64,000 bases of DNA, from assembly GCA_937873695.1 (NCBI GenBank), contig CALMYL010000013.1, positions 1 to 64,000 of the forward strand, read 5' to 3'. Under the pieces are notes generated by a model, which was not told the origin of the DNA, did not search any database, and saw only the letters and a program-made list of their open reading frames with translations. Source of the stretch: an uncultured Ignavibacteria bacterium (GTDB taxonomy: Bacteria; Bacteroidota; Ignavibacteria; Tepidaquicellales; OLB5). Shown piece by piece: positions 9,038 to 18,303 of this stretch. The stretch's first letter is position 1; each line of letters starts with the position of its first letter. The position numbers and the translations under genes were made by a program.

Positions 9038-9329
9038 ATATAGCTTCTGTTTTCGATCTCCTAATCAAGGATTTTCTGGTGATATTTCGTTTGTTAATAA
9101 TGTCAACTCGTCTGCCGAATTCATCTTCAAGGAAAACGGCTAATGCGACCATATTACTATAATCTGCTTCATCAAACTCTACAATAAAGTCAATATCACT
9201 ATCGGCTGTCTGTTCGTCGCGTGCATACGAGCCCATGAGTCCGATTGAAAGAACTCCGTATTTATCATGAAGAAAAATCCTGTTTTTCCTTATGAATTCG
9301 ATGATATTTTCTTTATTTAAATTTTGCAT
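9030..9329 (-). CDS. mntA: MntA-like nucleotidyltransferase antitoxin
   Basis: A 99-residue minimal nucleotidyltransferase. The signature GSYARDEQTADSDIDF (GSx10DxD) holds the two metal-binding aspartates, and a third acidic residue follows in RRVDIIN. It is the size of MntA-type antitoxins, which AMPylate and inactivate their HepT partner. It overlaps hepT by eight bases and leads the minus-strand operon that continues into the mutase. The divergent gap to moeB (9330-9475) must hold promoters in both directions, but no clear elements are visible there. Confidence 0.85.
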   Translation of the reverse strand: MQNLNKENIIEFIRKNRIFLHDKYGVLSIGLMGSYARDEQTADSDIDFIVEFDEADYSNMVALAVFLEDEFGRRVDIINKRNITRKSLIRRSKTEAIYA

Positions 9330-9475
9330 TGGGGCAAAAATAATGATTTTTAACTTACTATTCTATTGCTAAATGGGTATGAACATCCCGAAAACCGGCT
9401 GAAAATGCAATTTCATACCACAATTTGATGTTATAACCTTTATATATAATTACTTTTTAGCTAATTTTGTTCGCA

Positions 9476-10663
9476 ATGAAGGATATTACCAAAAATATCA
9501 CTATAGATAATATAGATTTATCCGCAAATGAACTTGAGCGTTACAGCAGGCATCTGGTAATTCACGAAGTCGGAAAAGCCGGTCAATTGAAGCTGAAAGC
9601 TGCAAGCGTGCTGATCCCGGGTGCCGGCGGACTTGGCTCGCCGATATCCATGTATCTTGCGGCAGCTGGAGTTGGGAGACTGGGGATTGTTGATTTTGAT
9701 GAGTTGAGTTACTCAAACCTGCAAAGGCAGGTTTTGTATTCCACAAATGATGTGGGTCACCAAAAAACTGAACTTGCAAAACAGCGTTTATTGGAGATTA
9801 ATCCGAATATAGAAATTACTCTATATAATGAGCGGCTCACGGGGGATAATGCATTTGATATTCTGCGGGATTACGATATTATCGCCGATGGTACCGATAA
9901 CTTTGCCACCCGGTATCTTGTTAATGATGCATGCGTGATACTGGGTAAACCTTTTGTTTACGGCAGCATATTAAGATTTGACGGACAGGTATCCTTTTTT
10001 GATCCCAAAACGGGTCCTTGTTACCGGTGTCTTTACCCTGAGCCTCCGCTTGCGGGTGATTCACCCAACTGCGCCGATGGCGGGGTTCTTGGTGTCCTTC
10101 CGGGAATTGTGGGCAGCCTTCAGGCAAACGAGGTGATAAAGTTCATAATTGGCAAGGGTGAATTGCTGAATAGCAGGCTGTTACTTATTGATGCACTGAA
10201 TATGAAGTTCCGTGAAGTTAAATTTGCAAAAGATCCTGACTGCCCGGTTTGCGGCAGTGATCCGTTAATTACTGAATTGATAGATTATGAATTATTCTGC
10301 AATAACACAAATAAAAAGGAAGATATGACAGAACACAATGAATGGGAAATTACCGTTGAAGAATATAAACAAAGGATTGACAGCGGCGAAAAAGTTTACC
10401 TGCTTGATATCCGCGAACCGCATGAAAGGGATATATCCAATATTGGCGGCGTGCTGATACCAATGAGTGAACTGCCTGAGAGGATGAATGAACTGCCGGA
10501 AGATAAAGATACCGAAATAATTGTATATTGCAGAACAGGCAACCGTTCGCATCATGTAACTTTATACCTGAAGGATAATGTTGGTTACACGAAAGTAAAA
10601 AACATGCTTGGCGGTATTCACGCCTGGCATGACAGAATTGACCCTGAAGTAAAGAAATATTAA
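9476..10663 (+). CDS. moeB: MoeB/ThiF-type adenylyltransferase fused to a rhodanese domain
   Basis: A 395-residue two-domain protein. The N-terminal E1-like domain begins [18 protein letters not shown], has the ATP loop GAGGLGSP (residues about 49-56), a [10 protein letters not shown] motif, and zinc cysteines CYRC and CPVC. The C-terminal 110 residues form a rhodanese domain with active-site loop CRTGNRS. The architecture is that of MoeZ/MoeBR and Uba4: adenylation and sulfur transfer to the C-terminal glycine of MoaD- or ThiS-like carrier proteins. ATG at 9476 is preferred over a TTG nine bases upstream because the protein then starts normally as MKDITKN. nadA follows after two bases, so the two are co-transcribed. 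The carrier protein is not in the window. Confidence 0.9.
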   Translation: MKDITKNITIDNIDLSANELERYSRHLVIHEVGKAGQLKLKAASVLIPGAGGLGSPISMYLAAAGVGRLGIVDFDELSYSNLQRQVLYSTNDVGHQKTELAKQRLLEINPNIEITLYNERLTGDNAFDILRDYDIIADGTDNFATRYLVNDACVILGKPFVYGSILRFDGQVSFFDPKTGPCYRCLYPEPPLAGDSPNCADGGVLGVLPGIVGSLQANEVIKFIIGKGELLNSRLLLIDALNMKFREVKFAKDPDCPVCGSDPLITELIDYELFCNNTNKKEDMTEHNEWEITVEEYKQRIDSGEKVYLLDIREPHERDISNIGGVLIPMSELPERMNELPEDKDTEIIVYCRTGNRSHHVTLYLKDNVGYTKVKNMLGGIHAWHDRIDPEVKKY

Positions 10664-10665
10664 AA

Positions 10666-11625
10666 ATGGAAACTACATTAAATAAACCCGTTATAAATAT
10701 ACCTCCGCTTAATCTGGAAGAAGAGATAATTGCATTAAAAAAGAAAATGAATGCTGTTATTCTTGCGCATTATTACCAGGAATCAGAAATCCAGGATCTT
10801 GCGGATCACATTGGCGACTCGCTTGAACTCTCGCGCCGGGCTGCATCGACTGAAGCGGATGTAATAGTATTTGCCGGAGTTCATTTTATGGCGGAGACCG
10901 CCAAGATACTGAATCCAACAAAAAAAGTATTATTGCCTGATCTTAACGCCGGCTGCTCGCTTGCCGAAGGCTGCCCTGCGCCGTTGTTTAAGAAATTCCG
11001 TGAAGAACATCTTGATCATTTGGTGATAAGTTACATAAACTGCTCCGCAGCCGTAAAGGCGCTGAGTGATATTATATGCACATCATCAAATGCAGTAAAG
11101 ATAGTTGAGCAGATACCGAAAGAACAGAATATAATATTCGCGCCTGATAAGAATTTGGGCCGCTACATAATTAAAAAGACAGGCCGCGATATGCTTCTTT
11201 GGGACGGCAGCTGTATTGTTCATGAAACTTTCAGTGATAAAAAAATAATCGGGCTTAAAACTGAATATCCAAATGCGTTACTTATAGCTCACCCTGAATG
11301 CGAAGAAGCAGTGCTGAACCGTGCGGATTTTGTTGGCTCAACCAGCGCATTGCTTAACTTCACAAAAGAAAACGATGCAAATGAATTTATTGTTGCCACA
11401 GAAGAAGGCATAATCTACCAGATGCAGAAGGCTTCGCCTTCTAAGAAATTCATTCCCGCACCGCCAAATGCAAATTGTGCTTGTAATGAGTGTCCCTACA
11501 TGAAATTAAATACCATGGAAAAACTCTATCTTTGCATGAAAGACGGAAAACCTGAAATAACGCTTGATGAGGAAATCCGCGTGAGAGCTTTGAAACCGAT
11601 TCAGAAAATGTTAGAAATGAGTTGA
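10666..11625 (+). CDS. nadA: Quinolinate synthase
   Basis: A 319-residue NadA. It condenses iminoaspartate with dihydroxyacetone phosphate to quinolinate for NAD synthesis. Hallmarks are [20 protein letters not shown] at the N-terminus, [13 protein letters not shown], and cysteines for the [4Fe-4S] cluster in [11 protein letters not shown], in the [15 protein letters not shown] region, and in the C-terminal CACNECPYM. Length is normal. It sits two bases after moeB and one base before hicB. NadB and NadC are not nearby. Tryptophan dioxygenase is also present in this window, but NadA indicates that NAD is made from aspartate. Confidence 0.95.
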   Translation: METTLNKPVINIPPLNLEEEIIALKKKMNAVILAHYYQESEIQDLADHIGDSLELSRRAASTEADVIVFAGVHFMAETAKILNPTKKVLLPDLNAGCSLAEGCPAPLFKKFREEHLDHLVISYINCSAAVKALSDIICTSSNAVKIVEQIPKEQNIIFAPDKNLGRYIIKKTGRDMLLWDGSCIVHETFSDKKIIGLKTEYPNALLIAHPECEEAVLNRADFVGSTSALLNFTKENDANEFIVATEEGIIYQMQKASPSKKFIPAPPNANCACNECPYMKLNTMEKLYLCMKDGKPEITLDEEIRVRALKPIQKMLEMS

Positions 11626-11626
11626 T

Positions 11627-11845
11627 ATGAAAGTAAAAAACTATACTGCAGTAATTGAAAAATGTCCAGATACTGAATTGTATGTTGGGCACATTCCCGG
11701 ATTTCCCGGTGCGCATTCACAAGGAGAAACCCTTGATGAGTTGAATGAAAATCTTAAAGAAGTTGTTAAGATGCTGCTTGAAGATGGTGAACCGGTTATG
11801 GAAACGGAATTTATTGGAACTCAGAATCTGTTGATTGAAGTCTGA
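11627..11845 (+). CDS. hicB: HicB-family antitoxin
   Basis: A 72-residue protein with the HicB fold: KNYTAVIEKCPDTELYVGHIPGFPGAHSQGETLDELNENLKE is cut short here to its key parts, namely the YTAVIEK strand, the GFPGAHSQG turn and the LDELNENLKE helix. It has no extra C-terminal DNA-binding domain, so it belongs to the short HicB type. It neutralises the HicA mRNA interferase encoded next. It begins one base after the nadA stop, and its TGA overlaps the hicA ATG by one base, so all three are translationally coupled. Confidence 0.85.
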   Translation: MKVKNYTAVIEKCPDTELYVGHIPGFPGAHSQGETLDELNENLKEVVKMLLEDGEPVMETEFIGTQNLLIEV

Positions 11846-12069
11846 TGGGGAAAATTCCGGTTTTAAAACCAAGTGAACTTATAAAAGTTTTACATAAACT
11901 TGGTTTTGTTGAAGTAAGACAAAGGGGCTCACATATTCAATTCAGGCACTCTGATGGTCGCGGGACAACAGTTCCAAATCATAAGGGACGAGATATTTCG
12001 CCAATACTGCTGAAGCAAATTATGAAAGATATTAAAATGGAGTTAACAGAACTCAATAAACTTCTATGA
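11845..12069 (+). CDS. hicA: HicA-family mRNA interferase toxin
   Basis: A 74-residue HicA/YcfA protein with a double-stranded-RNA-binding-like fold. The conserved block LHKLGFVEVRQRGSH ends in the catalytic His (H30), followed by TTVPNHKGRDISP and a C-terminal helix. HicA cleaves mRNAs in a ribosome-independent manner when free of HicB. Gene order is antitoxin first. Its stop overlaps the start of the DUF971 gene (ATGA), so the toxin-antitoxin pair is wedged inside an otherwise metabolic operon without any spacer. Confidence 0.88.
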   Translation: MGKIPVLKPSELIKVLHKLGFVEVRQRGSHIQFRHSDGRGTTVPNHKGRDISPILLKQIMKDIKMELTELNKLL

Positions 12070-12377
12070 TACTTACTCAATTCAAACGTAACCCCGATAA
12101 TTCCACATTTCATATTTCATTTGATGACGGAATGGAATTCGATGTCGCAGCAAAATTACTGCGCGAGCACTGCCCCTGCGCAGGATGCAGCGGCGAAGAA
12201 GTGCTGCTCTACAAATATACCCCGGTTAACAAAGAGCCATTAACAGAAGAATCATTTATGCTTGAAAAAGCTGAGATTGTGGGTAATTATGCCATTCAGC
12301 TTAAATGGAAAGACGGGCACGATACCGGCCTGTATAACTGGCAATTTCTGAGAGAACTTGCCCAGTTAAAAAACTAA
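12066..12377 (+). CDS. DUF971 protein (gamma-butyrobetaine hydroxylase N-terminal-like)
   Basis: A 103-residue single-domain DUF971 protein: a beta-rich module with the conserved EHCPCAGCSGEE loop and the terminal GLYNWQFLRELA. The same module sits at the N-terminus of gamma-butyrobetaine/trimethyllysine hydroxylases, where it binds zinc, and is found next to or fused with Mrp-type Fe-S carriers. A standalone copy has no settled function. The start overlaps the hicA stop by four bases (ATGA), making it the last gene of the moeB-nadA-hicB-hicA operon. A role in iron-sulfur or sulfur-carrier handling would fit moeB and nadA but is inference. Confidence 0.8.
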   Translation: MILTQFKRNPDNSTFHISFDDGMEFDVAAKLLREHCPCAGCSGEEVLLYKYTPVNKEPLTEESFMLEKAEIVGNYAIQLKWKDGHDTGLYNWQFLRELAQLKN

Positions 12378-12483
12378 CCGCAATGGTTAGTTTTGAAATA
12401 GCTTATTCAATTGCAAATTTATCCTTTATACATTATTATTAAATTATTATGGTTAATAGTATCATATATACTCAAATCACAAA

Positions 12484-15114
12484 ATGAAAAACAGATCTAC
12501 GGCATTAATAGCATTTATTTTGTTTTTATCTATAACATTATTCTACTTTTTGTTTGGTAATTTCAGCTCAAAAGAAATTACAATTGACGAAAACGGCAAA
12601 CGCTTTCCGCATTCAGAGAAAAAGGATCCCCAAAAACCATCGGGTGTAATGGAATCAATGCAGCTGATGAGCGAGATAAGGGCATTCCCGGATAGTGACA
12701 TTCCGCAGGATAAATTTTTCACAGGGTATGAGCATTCCAAATCCATGCCCAACTATGATGCTGTATATGATTCGCCAACACAGTGGCAGTCAATCGGACC
12801 CAATAACATCGGCGGCAGAAGCCTTTGTATGGCTTTCAGTCCAACAGATACTGCTACACTATTTATGGGCTCAGCATCAGGCGGGCTGTGGAAATCAGTG
12901 ACCGGCGGACTGGGCGCAAATGCATGGACACTTATCGAAACAGGATTCCCCTCACTTGCGGTAAGTTCAATAGCGATTGACTCAGCCAACCCGCAAACAA
13001 TGTATATAGGCACGGGTGAAAGTTACGGTTACCAGTATTCGCAAAACGGACTTGATATACGCGTTACACGCGGCATGTACGGCATCGGGATATTAAAAAC
13101 CACCAATGGCGGCACTTCGTGGGTTAAATCACTTGACTGGTCATACAATAACCAGCGGGGTGTGTGGAGCGTAATACTCAATCCGAAAAACAGGAATACT
13201 GTTTACGCAGCGACTACCGAGGGTGTATGGAAATCGATCAATGCGGGTTCAACGTGGTTCCAGGTGCTCAACTACCAGATGGCAATGGATATGGAGATTA
13301 ACCCGGTTGATACGAGTGTACTATATGTATCAATTGGTAATTTAACAAACAACGTTCCCAATGCAAATGTTGGAATATACAAATCAACCAATGCAGGCAC
13401 TTCTTGGACGAAGTTGACCGGGGGATTGCCGGCATCATGGACGGGTAAAACCACCATTGAGCTATACAAAGGAAACCCGGATTTTGTATACGCAAGTATT
13501 GCAAATGATCTTTCGTATGTTGGTTATTATTCCAGCACAAATGCAGGTACATCGTGGAGCCTAAAGGGTACGGGGGTTGGTATAGGCAACCAGGGATGGT
13601 ATAACAACGCTCACATGGTGAAAGCAAATGACCCGAACCAGATTGTAGTTGGTACAATTGACCTGGTGAAATCAGTAAACGGCGGAACCAGTTTTACAAC
13701 AAAATCAAACTGGTCAGCGTGGAATACCGGCGCAACACCGCCAGGTCAGCCGGAAAGTTCATCAAGCAATTTTGCACATGCTGATCATCATTATTTTATT
13801 TCAAATCCGTTAGACCCCAATAAGTTATACTGCATTACAGATGGCGGGCTTTACCGCTCAAATGATTTTGGCGAGACTTATTATTCATGCAATGGCGGAT
13901 ACGTTACATCGCAATTTTATGCGAGCTTTGCAAATTCGATGCAGGATTCAATTTTCTGCCTTGGCGGCCTGCAGGATAACCGCTCAGCGTTTTACCAGGG
14001 TACAACTGCATGGTATAAAACATTTGTTGGCGATGGATTCACATGTGCCATCAATTCACAAAATGATAATATCTGCTACACTGAGTATTCCTACGGAGAT
14101 ATTTACCGCTCAGGTAACAGGGGAGTAAGCTGGTCAAACATCGGACCCCCGGGAGCAGGCAATGCTTCAAACTACTGCTTTGCGGCGCCGTTCATTTCAA
14201 CACGCGCAAATCCGAATATACTTTATGTCGGCGGAACGAATCTGTATAAATCCACAACCGGAAGCGGCTCATGGGTAAACGTTGGTATACTTGGTGCCAA
14301 GGCGCTATCAATGGATGCATCGGCAACATCAAGTGATACGGTTTATATTGGAACCATTCCGGTAATTAACAGCCAGGATGCAAAAATTTACAAGTTGACC
14401 GGAAATACTTTAACAGATGTATCAAACGGGCAATTGCCAAACCGCTACCCGACTGATATTCACGTTAACCCGAATAATTCTATGATAGTATATGCAACCT
14501 TTGGTGGGTTTGGTACAGGGCATGTTTACCGCACAACAAACGGCGGCGCAGCCTGGCAGAATATTTCAGGGAATCTGCCGGATATTCCGCACCAGACAGT
14601 CTGTATAGATCCGCTGTACCAGCAGAATATATACGTTGGCAACGATCTTGGTGTATACGTAAGCACAAACGCAGGTGCAAACTGGTTCACGTTTGCAGCG
14701 GGAATGCCATATGCTTTGGTATTCGATCTGACAGTGGTTAACACAAGCCGGAACATTAGGGCAACAACGCACGGCAGCGGAATTTATGAAAGGGACCTGA
14801 TAGAAAATCCGATAGGCATTGAACCGGTATCAAATGAAATTCCGAAAGAATTTTCGCTTTCGCAGAATTATCCTAATCCGTTTAACCCGTCAACAAAAAT
14901 AAAATTTGATATTAGCGGTAAATCAGCAGCACAGACATTCCTGTCTGTGTATGATATTCAGGGTAAGCTAATAGCAACACTTCTTGATAAACAACTTAAA
15001 CCCGGTAGTTATGAGGTAACATTTGATGGCAGCAACCTGGCTTCGGGCATATATCTATATCAAATAAATGCCGGAGATTTTATTGAAACGAAAAAAATGA
15101 TTCTATTGAAATAG
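12484..15114 (+). CDS. T9SS-secreted BNR/sortilin-type propeller protein
   Basis: An 876-residue exported protein. Residues 1-27 are a basic and hydrophobic signal or anchor (MKNRSTALIAFILFLSITLF). Residues about 90-775 hold many BNR-like blades (GGLWKSVTGG, GILKTTNGGTSW, GVWKSINAGSTW, GIYKSTNAGTSW, HVYRTTNGGAAW, GVYVSTNAGANW), enough for two stacked propellers as in oligoxyloglucan-hydrolase-like or VPS10 proteins. The final 85 residues are a type A T9SS sorting domain with QNYPNPFNPSTKIKF and GIYLYQINAG. A short palindromic repeat is embedded in frame in that domain (14929-14950). Followed by a terminator. I see no catalytic signature that identifies a glycosidase, so the function stays open. 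Confidence 0.85.
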   Translation: MKNRSTALIAFILFLSITLFYFLFGNFSSKEITIDENGKRFPHSEKKDPQKPSGVMESMQLMSEIRAFPDSDIPQDKFFTGYEHSKSMPNYDAVYDSPTQWQSIGPNNIGGRSLCMAFSPTDTATLFMGSASGGLWKSVTGGLGANAWTLIETGFPSLAVSSIAIDSANPQTMYIGTGESYGYQYSQNGLDIRVTRGMYGIGILKTTNGGTSWVKSLDWSYNNQRGVWSVILNPKNRNTVYAATTEGVWKSINAGSTWFQVLNYQMAMDMEINPVDTSVLYVSIGNLTNNVPNANVGIYKSTNAGTSWTKLTGGLPASWTGKTTIELYKGNPDFVYASIANDLSYVGYYSSTNAGTSWSLKGTGVGIGNQGWYNNAHMVKANDPNQIVVGTIDLVKSVNGGTSFTTKSNWSAWNTGATPPGQPESSSSNFAHADHHYFISNPLDPNKLYCITDGGLYRSNDFGETYYSCNGGYVTSQFYASFANSMQDSIFCLGGLQDNRSAFYQGTTAWYKTFVGDGFTCAINSQNDNICYTEYSYGDIYRSGNRGVSWSNIGPPGAGNASNYCFAAPFISTRANPNILYVGGTNLYKSTTGSGSWVNVGILGAKALSMDASATSSDTVYIGTIPVINSQDAKIYKLTGNTLTDVSNGQLPNRYPTDIHVNPNNSMIVYATFGGFGTGHVYRTTNGGAAWQNISGNLPDIPHQTVCIDPLYQQNIYVGNDLGVYVSTNAGANWFTFAAGMPYALVFDLTVVNTSRNIRATTHGSGIYERDLIENPIGIEPVSNEIPKEFSLSQNYPNPFNPSTKIKFDISGKSAAQTFLSVYDIQGKLIATLLDKQLKPGSYEVTFDGSNLASGIYLYQINAGDFIETKKMILLK
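14929..14950. repeat. TTCC-loop palindrome inside the T9SS sorting domain
   Basis: CACAGACA-TTCC-TGTCTGTG (14930-14949) is a perfect 8-bp stem with a four-base loop, read in frame as AAQTFLSV within the sorting domain. A sister palindrome with the same loop and one compensatory pair change lies between genes at 56326-56347. Confidence 0.75.
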
Positions 15115-15130
15115 TGAAATATTTTTTTAG

Positions 15131-15156
15131 GGCGATCAGCAGAGGTCGCCTTTTTT
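15131..15156 (+). terminator. Rho-independent terminator
   Basis: GGCGATC (15131-15137) pairs with GGTCGCC (15144-15150) with one wobble, followed by six T residues. It lies 16 bases past the stop of the T9SS gene. Confidence 0.85.
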
Positions 15157-15231
15157 ATTTTACTGTCTCACTTTCATATGGGTTACATAATAATTGATTT
15201 TGTTTAAATAGTCAGCCGAAATACAGCAATT

Positions 15232-17043
15232 GTGAAGTCTTCATCTTCAAAAAGTAAAAATCCGAAAAAAACAAAGGTACGAACTTCCATTTCAGAAAAA
15301 AGCACAGCTGAAAATCGTTATATAGTCTTTTCCAAGTATGTTCTAACAGGGCTGCTCGTTATCCTTGTTGGAATACTCGCCACTTCGAAATTGTTTATAG
15401 ATGATGATGTATTCTGGCATCTGGCAACCGGCAGGTATATTGCGGAAACGGGTTTTTCCATTCCTACATATGATGTGTTTGGATTTGTAACTGCCGGGAC
15501 CTACTGGATTCCGTTTGAATGGGGATGGGATTTATTGACATATTTTTTTTACAGCATGGGTGATTACATGATGCTTTCGGTATTAAGATTAATTCTGGTA
15601 TTGGGAATATTTGTTGTACTGTATTTATCCGCAAAACTGGCTAAGCTGCCATTAAGTATTTATGCCTTATTGGCGGTCATCCTTGCATTCGGAATGCTTG
15701 TGCGCTTCAGTGTCCGTCCGCATATTGTATCTTACGCTTTTCTAATGCTGCTGTTATTCATGTTATATTCATTTTACCATTACAAAAAAAATATTAAAAT
15801 ATTGTACATTTTGCCGGTCATATTCCTGATTTGGGCAAATATGCACATGGGTGTATTGCTTGGTGCGGGAATATTTTTTCTTTTTGTAATAACTGTTTCT
15901 GTGAATTATTATTTTGCCAAGGGTAAAGATCATGAATACAATTTTTCCTCAGCTGATCTGAAAACGCTGCTGGTAATATTTTTACTCAGTATTGCAGCGC
16001 TTTTACTTAATCCGCATTTTGTACAGACCTATCAGTATGCAATATCGCATTCGCAAATGGATTCACTTGATGATATCCAGGAATGGAAGTCTCCCTTTGA
16101 TGCGAAGTTCGCTTCATTCTATTATATAAAAATTTATTACTTTTATTTATTGCTTGCCTTAGCTGTGCTGTATTATTCTTTCAGGAAGAAAGATATTTTT
16201 ACCGCATTGCTTGTAGTTTTTACGGCGGTGTATTCAACGCAGTCGCTGCGCTTTATATATGATTACATGATAATCATAACCATACCGGCTGTAATTTCTT
16301 TGGGGTGGCTGGTAAATCAAAACGCGCGAAATTTAGCCGGCAGGCTGTTTGGCAGCGTGTATTTTAATATTGCTCTAATTATCATAACATCATACCTGAT
16401 TGTGAATACATACAACAATTCCATTTACAAAGAGCATCTCGGAAACATCTTCCGTGAATCCGGAACGGGGATCAACGAAGATTTTTACCCGGTGCAATTG
16501 GCTGAATTCATGAAGAAGGAAAAAATTACGGAGCTTGGTGCAAACCCATTCAATAATCTGCGCATGGGAGGATATTTCATCTGGAACTTCCCCGGGAAAA
16601 GGAATTTTATTGATAGCCGCAATCTGAATAACGAAATTATGGCTGAATACAAAAGCATTGACGGGCGCCATGCAGAATTTGAAAACAAACTCGATAATTA
16701 CGGGATTGATTATGTAATGTACAGTCTGCCTTATTTAACAACCAGTGCGGGAGATATTGAAAAGAACCTTATAGCATATTTGAGCACAAGTGAAAACTGG
16801 AAACTTATCTACTGGGATGACAAGTCATTTCTGTACGTAAGAGACACGGATAAATTCCGTGAAGTTATTTCTAGGAATGAATACAAATATATTAACCCTT
16901 CAAATTATATTTTCCACAGGAATATAATTACCGATGCATTAAAGAATGATAAGCAAAGAGTAGTTTCTGAATTACAGCGCAAGCAAGCCGAAGAACCTTC
17001 CGGCAGATTAGTAAATGATATGATTATGAAGCTTGGTTTGTAA
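15232..17043 (+). CDS. Polytopic membrane protein, GT-C glycosyltransferase-like
   Basis: A 603-residue protein with a short basic cytoplasmic N-terminus rich in Ser and Lys, then about ten to twelve membrane segments and a soluble C-terminal region of about 170 residues. The first extracytoplasmic loop reads IDDDVFWHLATGRYIAETG, an acidic cluster plus WHLxTGR, as seen in GT-C-like membrane proteins that accept polyprenyl-linked sugars. The start is GTG at 15232; no upstream alternative is visible. It stands alone between a terminator and the ATP-grasp group, transcribed in the same direction. Neither donor nor acceptor can be read; a non-enzymatic membrane protein cannot be excluded. Confidence 0.6.
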   Translation: MKSSSSKSKNPKKTKVRTSISEKSTAENRYIVFSKYVLTGLLVILVGILATSKLFIDDDVFWHLATGRYIAETGFSIPTYDVFGFVTAGTYWIPFEWGWDLLTYFFYSMGDYMMLSVLRLILVLGIFVVLYLSAKLAKLPLSIYALLAVILAFGMLVRFSVRPHIVSYAFLMLLLFMLYSFYHYKKNIKILYILPVIFLIWANMHMGVLLGAGIFFLFVITVSVNYYFAKGKDHEYNFSSADLKTLLVIFLLSIAALLLNPHFVQTYQYAISHSQMDSLDDIQEWKSPFDAKFASFYYIKIYYFYLLLALAVLYYSFRKKDIFTALLVVFTAVYSTQSLRFIYDYMIIITIPAVISLGWLVNQNARNLAGRLFGSVYFNIALIIITSYLIVNTYNNSIYKEHLGNIFRESGTGINEDFYPVQLAEFMKKEKITELGANPFNNLRMGGYFIWNFPGKRNFIDSRNLNNEIMAEYKSIDGRHAEFENKLDNYGIDYVMYSLPYLTTSAGDIEKNLIAYLSTSENWKLIYWDDKSFLYVRDTDKFREVISRNEYKYINPSNYIFHRNIITDALKNDKQRVVSELQRKQAEEPSGRLVNDMIMKLGL

Positions 17044-17193
17044 TACCATATCAATGACCCCGCTTTTAAATCTCCTGATTTTTCCGTAAATTTGTAGTTC
17101 CAACGAATAAAAAACCCAAAAAAACACACAAAAACAGCATTTTTGGCTTAGAATTTAGAAAAATTAATATATTTAAAGGAGTAATATAATAGA

Positions 17194-18300
17194 ATGAAGA
17201 AAATCGGAATATTGTTTGGACAGGAAAATACTTTTCCCCAGGCTTTTATTGATAGAGTGAACCACAAAGCAAGGGAAGCGAATCTGGAAATTACAGCTGA
17301 GTTTGTACAGATTGATAAAGTTATACAGGGTGAGCCGCTGAAATATCACGTTATTATAGATAGAATTTCACAGGATGTACCATTTTACCGCGCATTCTTA
17401 AAAAATGCAGCATCTAGCGGAACCGCTGTTATTAATAATCCATTTTGGTGGAGCGCTGATGAAAAATTCTTCAATAACGCCTTAATGACTAAAATAGGCG
17501 TACCTGTTCCTAAGACAGTGATACTTCCTTCTAACCAGCTGCCAACCGATACAAATCATAACTCATTCCGCAATCTTGCCTTCCCGTTGGATTGGGAGGG
17601 TATATTCAGCTACATTGGTTTCCCGGCGTATTTTAAACCGCATGCCGGAGGCGGATGGAAGAGTGTATATAAATGCAGCAACCCTGAGGAATTGTTTAAA
17701 GTTTACAGCGAAACAGAACAACTGGTAATGATGCTTCAGGAAGAAATAGTATTTGATGAATACTACCGCTGCTACTGCCTGGATAGACAGGATGTTTGGG
17801 TAATGCCTTATGAACCGAGGAATCCGCACCACTTAAGATACTTAAAAGATACAACCGTTGCGCCCGAAAAGAATAAAATGCTTACCGATGTTGTACTTAA
17901 AATAAACCGCGCGCTTGGATATGATTTTAATACTGTTGAGCTTGCTTTAAGGGATGGCATTCCGTATGCTATTGATTTCTGCAATCCCGCGCCTGATGCT
18001 GATGTACATTCAGTTGGCGAAGCCAACTTTGAGTGGATTGTTGAAGCTGCCGCGAATATGGCGATCCGCCGTGCGATGGAACACAGGGAAGGTCTGAATA
18101 ATTTAACATGGGGTGATTTTATTTATTCATCAGCCAACAATGAACCGCTTGTTGAAGGTGCATACGACGCCTCTGTAAAAAAAAAGCCCAAAAGTAAATT
18201 AGGCACAAAGAAAACAGCAAAGAAAACATCGGCTGGCGAAAGTAATGCAGATGGTGAAGTTAAAGCTGAGAAAAAAAGTAAAAAGATTAAAGCTGCGTAA
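17194..18300 (+). CDS. ATP-grasp ligase with a lysine-rich tail
   Basis: A 368-residue ATP-grasp protein. The N-terminal third is a pre-ATP-grasp domain (KKIGILFGQENTFPQAFIDRV); the ATP-binding part includes KIGVPVPKTVILPSN, FPAYFKPHAGGGWKSVYKC and MLQEEIVFDEYYRCYC. The metal site is AIDFCNPAPDAD near residue 266. These enzymes form amide bonds through an acyl phosphate. The last about 40 residues are a Lys/Ala/Ser tail (KKKPKSKLGTKKTAKK), probably disordered and nucleic-acid- or membrane-interacting. A good ribosome site, AAAGGAG at 17175-17181, precedes the ATG. It heads a same-strand group with YbdK, M29 and a second ATP-grasp-like enzyme, suggesting a peptide-like product. Substrates are unknown. 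Confidence 0.75.
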   Translation: MKKIGILFGQENTFPQAFIDRVNHKAREANLEITAEFVQIDKVIQGEPLKYHVIIDRISQDVPFYRAFLKNAASSGTAVINNPFWWSADEKFFNNALMTKIGVPVPKTVILPSNQLPTDTNHNSFRNLAFPLDWEGIFSYIGFPAYFKPHAGGGWKSVYKCSNPEELFKVYSETEQLVMMLQEEIVFDEYYRCYCLDRQDVWVMPYEPRNPHHLRYLKDTTVAPEKNKMLTDVVLKINRALGYDFNTVELALRDGIPYAIDFCNPAPDADVHSVGEANFEWIVEAAANMAIRRAMEHREGLNNLTWGDFIYSSANNEPLVEGAYDASVKKKPKSKLGTKKTAKKTSAGESNADGEVKAEKKSKKIKAA

Positions 18301-18303
18301 AAG

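Noticed and set aside
11627-12069. HicBA as part of a larger defence island
   Set aside because: Neighbours are NAD, sulfur-carrier and DUF971 genes; no nuclease, helicase or restriction genes accompany it.
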